Source: SHZL01 sp031362985
Lineage (GTDB): Bacteria; Pseudomonadota; Gammaproteobacteria; Xanthomonadales; SZUA-36
Length of the DNA: 64,000 nt
Assembly: GCA_031362985.1 (NCBI GenBank)
Contig: JANLTO010000032.1
Location: 1 to 64,000 of the forward strand
Direction of reading: 5' to 3'
Position numbers and translations under genes: made by a program. Shown in pieces: positions 27,194 to 34,798 of the stretch (within the stretch, counting starts at the first letter, position 1; the number at the start of each line of letters is the position of its first letter). A model generated the notes under the pieces. It was given only the letters and a program-made list of their open reading frames with translations, was not told the origin of the DNA and did not search any database.

Positions 27194-27901
27194 CTACACG
27201 GAGGGTGCGGGCGCGGAACCATCCATACTCGCTTGCTCCACCGTTGTGGGCAAATGGGATTCCGTGGGAGCCGGCAAGGCTACCGCCTGAGCGGGCACGA
27301 ATTGGGCCGGTACAGGCGTTGGGCCCGGCGTTAAAGGTTTGGCTGACTTTGGCTTTGCCGGAGCTGGTTTGGGTTTGGCTGGAGTGGGCTTGGGCTTGGC
27401 CGGAGCTGGTTTGGGTTTGGCTGGGGCGGGCTTGGGCTTGGGCGGAGCTGGTTTAGGCGCCGGGGCCGGTTTAGGCTTTGCCGGGGCCAGCTTGGCTTTC
27501 TTCGCCGCTGGCTTGGCTTTCTTCGCCGCTGGCTTGGCTTTCTTTGCGGCCGGTTTGGATTTTTTCGGGGCCTTTTTAACTTTCACCGCCGGCGGAGGTT
27601 TCGGAGTCGTCGCGGTGGGTGGAAATTTTTCTTTGAGCGCGCTCTCGGCAGCCCGGGCTTTTTTCGCTGCGACGGCCAGGGCCTTGGTGATGGCCTTTTG
27701 CAGTTTTTCAAGCTTCTTGCTTGCCGCCTTGGCGGCCTTGCGGGCTAGCTTGAGCACCTTGGGGGCATTCTTGTGCGCGGCTTTGGCCCGTAGCAACCGT
27801 CTCCTGGCGAGTTCGGCCTTGTGCCTGGCTGCTTTCAGTTTCTCGGTGACGGAGTTGGTGTTGATCAGCGGCTTTTTAACGGGCGCTTTTTTGGCGTTCA
27901 T
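27194..27901 (-). CDS. Histone H1-like Lys/Ala/Pro-rich protein
   Basis: 235 residues. The N-terminal ~90 residues are a basic, probably helical region (KLKAARHKAELARRRLLRAKAAHKN...). The middle has three KPAAKKA units and the next ~70 residues are KP-AP repeats (KPKPAPA, KPKPTPA), then a less charged Pro-rich tail. This is the composition of bacterial H1-like or AlgP-like nucleoid proteins, which bind DNA non-specifically. There is no domain beyond the repeats. The copy number of the repeats is likely to vary among strains. Confidence 0.7.
   Translation of the reverse strand: MNAKKAPVKKPLINTNSVTEKLKAARHKAELARRRLLRAKAAHKNAPKVLKLARKAAKAASKKLEKLQKAITKALAVAAKKARAAESALKEKFPPTATTPKPPPAVKVKKAPKKSKPAAKKAKPAAKKAKPAAKKAKLAPAKPKPAPAPKPAPPKPKPAPAKPKPAPAKPKPTPAKPKPAPAKPKSAKPLTPGPTPVPAQFVPAQAVALPAPTESHLPTTVEQASMDGSAPAPSV
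27357..27440 (-). repeat. 42-bp tandem repeat in the histone-like gene
   Basis: Two 42-bp units (27357-27398 and 27399-27440) differing at one or two bases, plus a partial third, encode the KP-AP repeats. Because 42 is divisible by 3, copy-number change would keep the frame. Confidence 0.75.
27490..27552 (-). repeat. 21-bp tandem repeat in the histone-like gene
   Basis: Three 21-bp units (27490-27510, 27511-27531, 27532-27552; the third slightly diverged) encode the KPAAKKA units. Confidence 0.8.
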
Positions 27902-28130
27902 TTACGTGAGATCCTTTGGTTGCGAAAGTGGCGGTAGCGACAGCCAAATGCCTGAATAGTCCATGTTGAACCCATCATGGCTCTGAATGCAAGAACGACC
28001 CGGCGCGGACTTGATCTCAATTGTGGTGTGCCTCGAAGTTACACGGTTCTGCCTGCGTAGCGCACTGATTCCGGGCACTGGTCCTTGCGCAAAACCAACA
28101 CCGCACCGGATAATACCGCCTGTTTTGCCC

Positions 28131-28220
<90 letters not shown>

Positions 28221-28436
28221 TTTATTTGATTACGTAGCTGAACGTTATAGTTATTTATTTTATACCGAGATTTATTCCCTGCTTTGATACCTACTTCCGG
28301 CATGAGGTCTTGAGGGAATATTGAAACATGCGAACAACCAAATATGTCCAACGTTCCAGGGGTTCACTCCAGTGGTTGGATCAATCAAATCAACCCAGTA
28401 CGAAACAGGCTAGGTGCAGTGTCGTCATTGCCGGCA

Positions 28437-28454
28437 TGTAGCTTTTAAGCTACA
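28437..28454. promoter_or_regulatory. Palindromic operator of the HigB/Gp49-type TA module
   Basis: Perfect 8-bp arms TGTAGCTT-TT-AAGCTACA, ending 8 bp before the toxin ATG. Such a site is where the antitoxin or toxin-antitoxin complex normally represses its own promoter. Confidence 0.65.
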
Positions 28455-28462
28455 CTCCTTTC

Positions 28463-28786
28463 ATGATCGAAGTTTTCCGATACCAAATGGCCAATGGCCA
28501 TGAGCCGGTCACCGAGTGGCTTCAATCGCTCCGTGACAAGCGAGCGCAAGCCAGGATCAGGATTCGTCTAAAGCGGATTGAGGCGGGAAATTTTGGTGAT
28601 TGCGAATCGGTGGGTGACGGTATCTTGGAACTGAGGGAGCACCTCGGTGCCGGATATCGGGTCTATTTGGGGCGGCATGGCCAGTCGATCGTCATTCTCC
28701 TGTCTGGCGGATCGAAGAAGACACAATCGACGGATATCAAGACGGCCAAGGATTACTGGGCTGACTGGAAACGGAGGCAAGCATGA
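28463..28786 (+). CDS. RelE/ParE-superfamily toxin, Gp49/HigB-like
   Basis: 107 residues of the phage Gp49-like (HI1419) toxin family, whose members are RelE-fold mRNA interferases. Family features: 'PVTEWLQSLRDKRAQARIRIRLKRIEAGNFGD', 'ILELREHLGAGYRVYLGR' and 'IVILLSGGSKKTQSTDIKTAKDYWADW'. Toxin-first gene order is normal for this family. It overlaps the antitoxin gene by 4 bp (ATGA) and has its own palindromic operator. Confidence 0.9.
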   Translation: MIEVFRYQMANGHEPVTEWLQSLRDKRAQARIRIRLKRIEAGNFGDCESVGDGILELREHLGAGYRVYLGRHGQSIVILLSGGSKKTQSTDIKTAKDYWADWKRRQA

Positions 28787-29115
28787 ACAAAAAAGTTGAC
28801 GCGGCGGTTTCTCATCACGACCTTGAGGTAGCCGAGCTTCGTGCAGACCGCGAACTGGCGGTTGAATACCTCAAGGCGGCAATGGAATCCCTGGATGATC
28901 CGGACAATCGCGCCGCAGGTCTTCTTGCGCTGCGAACTGTGGCAGAAGCCTACGGCGGACTGGGGGCGGTCGCTGCCGAAGCTGGCATCAGCAGAGAATC
29001 ACTTTATCGGACCTTATCGCCCAAGGGTAATCCAACGCTGAAAACTCTTCTGGCGGTGTTAAAGGCCGTAGGCATGAAGCTTTCTGTTGAACCAGGGCAA
29101 CACGCCGCTGCTTGA
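28783..29115 (+). CDS. HTH antitoxin of the Gp49-type toxin (HI1420-like)
   Basis: 110 residues. The C-terminal two thirds is a Cro/C1-type helix-turn-helix with family wording 'YGGLGAVAAEAGISRESLYRTLSPKGNPTLKTLLAVLKAVGMKLSV'. It neutralises the upstream toxin and represses the pair. The N-terminal 30 residues probably contact the toxin. A terminator follows about 70 bp later. Confidence 0.9.
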   Translation: MNKKVDAAVSHHDLEVAELRADRELAVEYLKAAMESLDDPDNRAAGLLALRTVAEAYGGLGAVAAEAGISRESLYRTLSPKGNPTLKTLLAVLKAVGMKLSVEPGQHAAA

Positions 29116-29185
29116 AGATTGCAGCGGAGGCTGCAAAGCACTGGTATTACTAGAATTTCGGCGGACACCCCTCGCCGCCATACTG

Positions 29186-29212
29186 AAAAACCGCCTCACA
29201 GGCGGTTTTTTT
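29186..29212 (+). terminator. Rho-independent terminator
   Basis: AAAAACCGCC-TCACA-GGCGGTTTTTTT: a GC-rich stem with A and T flanks, about 70 bp after the antitoxin stop. Confidence 0.9.
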
Positions 29213-29302
29213 GTCTCTGGTTTTAAATTTAAATCAATATAAAACTTCTTATATCATGCTTTGATTGATTTTTAATCGATAATGCATCATATTAGGTGCA
29301 CT

Positions 29303-29656
29303 ATGAAAATCATAAATCATTCCACCGACGAAGCCATCCTCCGGGAACTGGGGCAGCGCCTGGCCACAGCGCGCCTGCAAAGAAACCTCACGCAATTGCA
29401 GTTAGCAGAGCAGGCGGGCATCTCCAAAAGTACCCTGCAAAGACTGGAATCGGGCGAGGCGGCCACCCAGTTGTCCGGTTTTGTCCGGGTCTGCCGGGCG
29501 CTGGGCTTGCTGGAGCAATTCGAAGCCCTCTTGCCCGAGCCTGTGGCCAGCCCAATGGCGCAACTGAAGCTGCAGGGCCGTCAGCGGCAGCGGGCCAGCG
29601 GCAGCAAAACTGCGCAACCCAGCCGCAAGAAATGGACCTGGGGTGATCCGGCATGA
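29303..29656 (+). CDS. hipB: HipB-like XRE antitoxin
   Basis: 117 residues from the ATG at 29303 (AGGTG upstream). Residues ~15-75 form a Xre HTH: 'LGQRLATARLQRNLTQLQLAEQAGISKSTLQRLESGEAA'. The basic tail (RQRQRASGSKTAQPSRKKWTWGDP) is as in HipB proteins that insert their C-terminus into HipA. It overlaps hipA by 4 bp. The AT-rich leader (29220-29302) contains a TTTAAATTTAAA palindrome but no clear TATCC-N8-GGATA operator of the E. coli type. Confidence 0.85.
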   Translation: MKIINHSTDEAILRELGQRLATARLQRNLTQLQLAEQAGISKSTLQRLESGEAATQLSGFVRVCRALGLLEQFEALLPEPVASPMAQLKLQGRQRQRASGSKTAQPSRKKWTWGDPA

Positions 29657-30957
29657 TCGCTGAGGTGCGACTGTGGGGACGGACGATTGGTGCCGTGTCC
29701 CAGGCCGAGGGGCAGGACGTGGCGGCCTTTCAATACGCCCCGGATTTCGTGCGCAGTGCAATAGAGATTTCCCCTCTTTCCATGCCCTTGAACGAACGGG
29801 TGTACAAGTTCCCGGAACTGCCGCGCATGACGTTTCGCGGGCTGCCGGGACTGCTGGCCGATTCGCTGCCGGACCGGTTTGGCAATGCCCTGATTGACGC
29901 CTGGCTGGCGACCGAGGGCCGCACGCCGGAGAGTTTCAATGCGGTGGAGCGCCTGTGCTATACCGGCACGCGCGGCATGGGCGCGCTGGAGTTTGCGCCG
30001 GTGCTCGGACCGCGACCGCGCACGGCCTTGGCCATCGAGTTGGATGCGCTGGTATGGCTCGCAGGTGAAGTGCTCACCCACCGCAGCAATTTGCAGGGGT
30101 ATTTCCACGCGGCCGGAAAGGGCAAGGCGTTGCGCGACATCCTGGTGGTGGGCACGTCCGCCGGTGGCGCGCGCGCGAAAGCAGTGATTTCCTGGAATCC
30201 CGAGACCAATGAAGTGCGCTCAGGCCAGATCGCAGCCGGCGATGGCTTCGAATACTGGCTGCTGAAGTTCGATGGAGTGGCCGGCAACAAGGACAAGGAA
30301 CTGGAAGACCCCAGGGGCTACGGCACCATCGAATATGCCTACTACCTGATGGCACGAGCAGCGGGGATTACCATGAGCGAATGCCGGCTCATGGAGGAAA
30401 ACGGACGCCGGCATTTCATGACGCGCCGCTTCGACCGGTTGGCCGGCGGAGAGAAACTGCACATGCAGTCGCTCGGCGCATTGGCGCATTTTGATTTCAA
30501 CCAAGCCGGTGCCTATGGCTACGAGCAGGCATTGTTGACGATCCGCCAGCTGAACCTGCCGATGGCCGCGGTGGAGGAACAGTTCCGGCGCATGGTCTTC
30601 AATATCGTTGCGCGCAACCAGGACGATCATGTGAAGAACATCGCGTTCCTCATGAACAAGCAGGGTGAATGGTCCCTGGCGCCGGCCTTCGACGTGACCT
30701 ACAGCTACAACCCGGCGGGCACATGGACTGCCACCCACCAGATGACCCTGAACGGCAAGCGCGAGGGTTTCACGCGGGCGGATTTCGCGGCGGGTGCAAG
30801 GGCTGCGATGCTCAAGCGCGGACGCGCCGCGGCCATTATCGGGGACGTTGTCGCGGCCGTCGAACGCTGGCCCGAATTCGCCTCACAGGTCGCGCTTCCG
30901 GATGAGTGGCGCGACCGCATCCAGAGCACCCACCAGCTATCATTCCCGGAGAAATAG
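29653..30957 (+). CDS. hipA: HipA-type serine/threonine kinase toxin
   Basis: 434 residues, the full family length. An N-terminal HipA_N domain (1-100) precedes the kinase core. Visible: the Gly-rich loop 'VVGTSAGGARAKAV' (~165-178), catalytic 'ARNQDDHVKN' (~320-329) and the metal-binding Asp in 'LAPAFDVTYS' (~345). In E. coli HipA phosphorylates glutamyl-tRNA synthetase and causes persistence; other HipA-like toxins have different targets, so the substrate here is unknown. All catalytic motifs look intact. Confidence 0.92.
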   Translation: MIAEVRLWGRTIGAVSQAEGQDVAAFQYAPDFVRSAIEISPLSMPLNERVYKFPELPRMTFRGLPGLLADSLPDRFGNALIDAWLATEGRTPESFNAVERLCYTGTRGMGALEFAPVLGPRPRTALAIELDALVWLAGEVLTHRSNLQGYFHAAGKGKALRDILVVGTSAGGARAKAVISWNPETNEVRSGQIAAGDGFEYWLLKFDGVAGNKDKELEDPRGYGTIEYAYYLMARAAGITMSECRLMEENGRRHFMTRRFDRLAGGEKLHMQSLGALAHFDFNQAGAYGYEQALLTIRQLNLPMAAVEEQFRRMVFNIVARNQDDHVKNIAFLMNKQGEWSLAPAFDVTYSYNPAGTWTATHQMTLNGKREGFTRADFAAGARAAMLKRGRAAAIIGDVVAAVERWPEFASQVALPDEWRDRIQSTHQLSFPEK

Positions 30958-31030
30958 ACCGGCAAGGAACCCCCCACCGGTCCGGTAGTACTGATCAGCC
31001 TGATTGCTCCAAGCGCGCAAACATCATGCG

Positions 31031-31540
31031 CTATTGGCTCTGCACCGCTCGCTCAGGCGATGACTGCGGCATCAGCCGGGCAGCGTAGGACTTGAAGGGT
31101 TCGTCGAATCCTCCTTGCATCTCGGACCAGAAGCGTGCATAGCCTGGTCTGGTCTTGACCAGGGTCTTGAAGTAGTCATCCGCTCCATTCCAGAGTTGTC
31201 GCGGAATAGACCCGTCGCTGTTCTGGTAGTAGAAATACTCCCAGGAATTAAACTGCATGAAGTAAAAGTTGCGGCAGCGCTCCCATGTCGCGGCCGCAAC
31301 GCTGTCCGGACTTGCGCTGCACTGAATGACCTCGCCTGCCAGGGTTTCATTTTCGATCAAGAGTTCCATCGGTCGCTGTCCAAGCGTGAGCGCGTTGAAA
31401 TGGGATTGACTGCGCAGCAACTTCGTATTGTCGCCAATTTGCTTGCCAAGATAGATAACGGACACAACGACGGCTACGGCCGCGGCCATTTCGGCGACTC
31501 GCGCGAGAGTTTCGAGCTTCGGTTTCTTAAATACTACCAA
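31031..31540 (-). CDS. Membrane-anchored protein of unknown function
   Basis: 169 residues with one N-terminal membrane segment (VAEMAAAVAVVVSVIYLGKQIGDNT), then a soluble region with 'ATWERCRNFYFMQFNSWEYFYYQNSDG' and 'RPGYARFWSEMQ'. This pattern (TM segment ending in I-x-x-N-T, then 'W-E...Y-x-x-x...G') recurs in many marine proteobacterial hypothetical proteins without assigned function. It stands alone between hipA and higB, convergent with hipA. The 242 bp to higB contains only the higBA promoter/operator near its right end. Confidence 0.65.
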   Translation of the reverse strand: MVVFKKPKLETLARVAEMAAAVAVVVSVIYLGKQIGDNTKLLRSQSHFNALTLGQRPMELLIENETLAGEVIQCSASPDSVAAATWERCRNFYFMQFNSWEYFYYQNSDGSIPRQLWNGADDYFKTLVKTRPGYARFWSEMQGGFDEPFKSYAARLMPQSSPERAVQSQ

Positions 31541-31747
31541 CAGTCACTCCTGCCGCGTGAGCGTAGCCCGCCTAATTCCAAGTAGACCCCTTAACCGGGG
31601 TAAAGCAATCTTCCTGCATAAGTTCAGTATGTTACATGATGCGCCTGACCGGGTCGCGCCGCCAGACTTTGGCGCTACGCCCCGGAGGAGAGGGCTTTGG
31701 GGGAATCTGCATCCGCCCAGAGGTTATGCAATGTGAGGCAACAATGA

Positions 31748-31768
31748 ATGTTGCGTGGTGCGCAACAT
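31748..31768. promoter_or_regulatory. higBA operator
   Basis: Perfect inverted repeat ATGTTGCG-N5-CGCAACAT, immediately followed by TATATT (31771-31776), a likely -10 element, 7 bp before the higB start. Expected site of HigA autorepression. Confidence 0.65.
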
Positions 31769-31782
31769 GCTATATTAGCCCT

Positions 31783-32061
31783 GTGATTAAGTCATTTCGG
31801 CACAAGGGACTGCGGAAACTTTACGCAACGGGCAGCAGCGCCGGCGTTCAAGCCAATCACGGCAAACGCCTCAGGATGCAGTTTGCCGCGTTGGATTCCG
31901 CACAAACAATAGATGATATGGATATATCTGGTTATAGCCTGCACCCACTGAAAGGCAAACTAAAAGGTCTTTGGTCGATATCCGTCAACGGCAACTGGAG
32001 ACTTACTTTCGAGTTCCATGACGGCAATGTTTATATTCTGGATTATGAGGATTACCACTAA
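31783..32061 (+). CDS. higB: HigB toxin (RelE superfamily)
   Basis: 92 residues from the GTG at 31783, where family similarity begins (IKSFRHKGLRKLYATGSSAG). Further family blocks: 'HGKRLRMQFAALDSAQTIDDMDISGYSLHPLKG' and 'WSISVNGNWRLTFEFHDGNVYILDYEDYH'. A ribosome-dependent mRNA interferase in characterised members. The upstream in-frame extension to 31636 would run through the operator and is not family-like. It overlaps higA by one base (TAATG). Confidence 0.93.
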   Translation: MIKSFRHKGLRKLYATGSSAGVQANHGKRLRMQFAALDSAQTIDDMDISGYSLHPLKGKLKGLWSISVNGNWRLTFEFHDGNVYILDYEDYH

Positions 32062-32354
32062 TGAACATGTTCAACCCTCCCCACCCCGGTGAATTCATCA
32101 CTGATGTTTACCTGGAACCTAACGGCATCAGCGGCCGGGAGCTGGCCACGGGACTAGACGTTGCAGCCTCGACGCTGAGTCGCATCTTGAAAGGGACCAG
32201 CCGTGTGACACCGGAGATGGCGCTTCGCCTGTCCAAGGCCGTGGGACGTTCGCCGGAAAGCTGGCTGGTGATGCAGGATGCCCACGACCTTTGGGTAGCT
32301 CGACAGATTGTTGATTTGAAGGGCGTCAGCAAGCTCAAAGTGGCGGCGGCTTGA
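32061..32354 (+). CDS. higA: HigA antitoxin (XRE)
   Basis: 97 residues. Typical HigA start 'NPPHPGEFITDVYLEPNGIS', then an HTH 'GRELATGLDVAASTLSRILKGTSRVTPEMALRLSKAVGRSPESWL'. Neutralises HigB and represses the operon through the inverted repeat at 31748-31768. Confidence 0.94.
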   Translation: MNMFNPPHPGEFITDVYLEPNGISGRELATGLDVAASTLSRILKGTSRVTPEMALRLSKAVGRSPESWLVMQDAHDLWVARQIVDLKGVSKLKVAAA

Positions 32355-32368
32355 TTGGCGGAAGGCCC

Positions 32369-33034
32369 CTAAGGCCCGCACTCCAAAGCGCTGATGGCTT
32401 CAGCCACGAAGGTGGTGAGGTCAGCAAGGAACTGCTGCGCGGCCCGGTCTGCCGCTGCCACCCCCGAAGCGGGATCCACGCCGGCAGTCTCTGTGTAGCT
32501 GAAGGATTTTGATGCCAGCAAGGACCGGCCGGACATCTCAACCACAGCCACTTTGATCTCCAGGCTCAGTGTGCTTCCATTTCCGCTGAAATCCTGCTGC
32601 AGTTTCTGCAGTTCGGCATCCAGGCGCAGATCCGTGCGGACATCGGATGAACCACTGACCACTGTGCCAAACAGGCCGCTGGAGTCGAGGCGGGTCTCCA
32701 TCAAGGTCTGGATCATTCTCGCCGGTGTATCCACCCATTCGTGATACGCAAAGTAGTCCAACCGCGGCGCTTGTTTTACATACACCATGCGAGTGCTGGC
32801 ATATCCCGGCGCCGATGCGGGCGTGGTTACGCGCAAGCTGAGGCAATGACGCGCTTCCGTAGCCAGGGAAGTGCCTGACTGCCCCCCGTGCTGCAAACCT
32901 CTATCCTGCAAAAGATAGGTCTGCTTCGCCGTAACCGGCGCTTTACCGGGCAGGCTGCAGCTCGCGCCGAGGATCGCCAGGGTTGTGGCCAGGGTTACAG
33001 CCAGGAAACGGATATAGCTTCTGGAAGTATTCAT
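32369..33034 (-). CDS. ABC-transport auxiliary lipoprotein (PqiC-like)
   Basis: 221 residues with a lipoprotein signal peptide (lipobox LGASC, Cys26) and 'YLLQDRG' shortly after, followed by the ABC_trans_aux fold also seen in PqiC/YmbA. In Pqi- and Mla-like MCE systems this lipoprotein sits on the outer membrane's inner leaflet and docks the MCE tunnel. It overlaps the MCE gene by 4 bp and closes the four-gene transporter operon. Confidence 0.85.
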   Translation of the reverse strand: MNTSRSYIRFLAVTLATTLAILGASCSLPGKAPVTAKQTYLLQDRGLQHGGQSGTSLATEARHCLSLRVTTPASAPGYASTRMVYVKQAPRLDYFAYHEWVDTPARMIQTLMETRLDSSGLFGTVVSGSSDVRTDLRLDAELQKLQQDFSGNGSTLSLEIKVAVVEMSGRSLLASKSFSYTETAGVDPASGVAAADRAAQQFLADLTTFVAEAISALECGP

Positions 33035-33975
33035 TCGCCCGGCCCCGGTTCTGGTTCAGGCGTACCATAAATCAGTACGCTGGGATTCTGTTCCAGGGCT
33101 TCGCTCATGCGCCGCAGGTTCTCCGACGCCACCCTGAGTTCAAAAACCATTTGCGTGATTTCCGGCAGCGTCGTGCGCGCGAAATCAACGACGCCGTCGC
33201 TGCTTTCATTTACCGTTTTCTCGATGCTGGCGCTGGCTGCGGAAAGGTTTTCGCCAATGCCGCGAATCTCGTCGGCCATGCGCGTGATGGCCTCGGCACT
33301 GCGGGTAAATTCACTGACCAGTTGCGGGAAATCCGCACTCGCATTGCTGGTATTGGACAGTGTGGCTTCAAGATGGGCGATCAAGGTTTCAAGATGAGTC
33401 GATTGGCGTGCGAAATTATCAGAAAGCGTCGCCACGCTTTCGAGTGAGCGGGCAATGTTGGTACGATTGCTTTCACTTAGCAGCGCATTGAGGCTGGTCG
33501 AGGTTTCCGTCAGGCTGGCCAGCAAACCCTCAAGAGACGTATCGAGGCTGGCAAATATCGATGGGCGGCTCTGTATGATCGGGTAGTCCTCACCGGGTAT
33601 GGCTTTGGGTGGCGAAGATCCGCTTGCGCCGCCCGTCAGGTTTACACTGGCAATCCCCGTCAGCCCCTGATATTCCAGCGAAGCTACCGTATCTTCGCTG
33701 ATCGGCGTGCCTTGACGCACCTGCAACAGCAAGCGGATCAGTTGCGGGTTTTTGCTGTCGATGTTTATTTGTTCCACTTTGCCGACATCGACACCGCGAT
33801 ACCTGAGCGGCGCATCAACATTCAAACCGGATACGGAATCTGTCATGTAGACCACGTAGCGGTCGATGCTCTGCGGCGTGCCACCGGCGCTGATCCACAA
33901 AATCCCCCAGATAAATGCCGCAGCGAGCACCAGGACGAATGCCCCGACCAGCATATAACTGGTTTTGCTAGTCAT
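33031..33975 (-). CDS. MCE (MlaD) domain substrate-binding protein
   Basis: 314 residues with an N-terminal membrane anchor (YMLVGAFVLVLAAAFIWGILWI) and one MCE domain at ~40-115: 'VYMTDSVSGLNVDAPLRYRGVDVGKVEQINI', 'LLLQVRQGTPISEDTVASLEYQGLTGIASVNLTGG'. The remaining ~180 residues are a long helical/coiled region (repeated L-x-x-L-x-E...S patterns) that would span the periplasm, as in the single-MCE STAS-permease type. The start at 33975 overlaps the ATPase gene by 8 bp. Confidence 0.9.
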   Translation of the reverse strand: MTSKTSYMLVGAFVLVLAAAFIWGILWISAGGTPQSIDRYVVYMTDSVSGLNVDAPLRYRGVDVGKVEQINIDSKNPQLIRLLLQVRQGTPISEDTVASLEYQGLTGIASVNLTGGASGSSPPKAIPGEDYPIIQSRPSIFASLDTSLEGLLASLTETSTSLNALLSESNRTNIARSLESVATLSDNFARQSTHLETLIAHLEATLSNTSNASADFPQLVSEFTRSAEAITRMADEIRGIGENLSAASASIEKTVNESSDGVVDFARTTLPEITQMVFELRVASENLRRMSEALEQNPSVLIYGTPEPEPGPGE

Positions 33976-34795
33976 ACATGGCTCCTGATGCGCGGCCACG
34001 GCGGCTGTGGAAAAATTGCCTTGCCGCCGCGTTGCTGGAATCCACCAGCTCGTGGATCGCGCCCTCGGCGGCCACCCTGCCATCAGACAACAACAGGATC
34101 CGGTCCGCAACCCGCCACAGGGAATCCATATCGTGCGTGACCAGCACCACGGCGAGGCCCAGCGTTTCTTTCAATTGCAGCACCAGTTCATCCATCGCGT
34201 CGGCACTGATCGGGTCGAGGCCGGAACTTGGCTCATCCAGGAACAAAATGGCCGGATCAAGGGCAATGCCGCGCGCGACCGCAACACGCTTGCGCATTCC
34301 GCCGCTCAACTGGCTGGGATAAAGCGCAGCCGCTTCCGGCTCAAGTCCTGCAAGGGCGATTTTCAGCATGGCAACCTGTTCAATTAAGGGCAGGCTTAAG
34401 TCCGTGTGTTCCTGCAAGGGCAGGCTGACGTTTTCCAGCACAGTCAAGTCACCAAACAAAGCACCGTTCTGAAACATTACACCCAGCCGGCTGCGTAATG
34501 CGCCAGCCCGGCCATCCTCCATATCCGTCAAGGTGGCGCCAAACACCGTGACCGAACCGGAGGTCGGTGTCTGCAACAATGCAAGCTGACGCATCAAGGT
34601 TGATTTGCCGCAACCGCTGCCACCGACAATGGCAAGCACCTCACCTGGCCTGACACCGACGTTTATGTCTGCGAATACGCGCTTGGTCCCGAATGTCATT
34701 GCAAGCCCATGTCCTTCGATCACGCAGCCACCGTTGGGCTGCCCGACGGCGGCCAACCCGGTGGAATCATCCGCGAATGTTTGACGCGTTTCCAT
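33968..34795 (-). CDS. MCE transporter ATPase (MlaF-like)
   Basis: 275 residues. Walker A GGSGCGKST, Q-loop 'VMFQNGALFGDLTVLENV', ABC signature LSGGMRKRVAVARG, Walker B 'AILFLDEPSSGLDP' and H-switch 'LVTHDMDSLW' are all intact. It powers lipid movement by the MlaE-type permease encoded just upstream (3-bp gap). Because the permease gene is frameshifted, its function depends on whether that lesion is real. Confidence 0.92.
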   Translation of the reverse strand: METRQTFADDSTGLAAVGQPNGGCVIEGHGLAMTFGTKRVFADINVGVRPGEVLAIVGGSGCGKSTLMRQLALLQTPTSGSVTVFGATLTDMEDGRAGALRSRLGVMFQNGALFGDLTVLENVSLPLQEHTDLSLPLIEQVAMLKIALAGLEPEAAALYPSQLSGGMRKRVAVARGIALDPAILFLDEPSSGLDPISADAMDELVLQLKETLGLAVVLVTHDMDSLWRVADRILLLSDGRVAAEGAIHELVDSSNAAARQFFHSRRGRASGAMYD

Positions 34796-34798
34796 GAC

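Noticed and set aside
27339..27959. Gly/Leu/Ala-rich rightward frame
   Set aside because: Complement of the Lys/Pro/Ala repeats of the histone-like gene.
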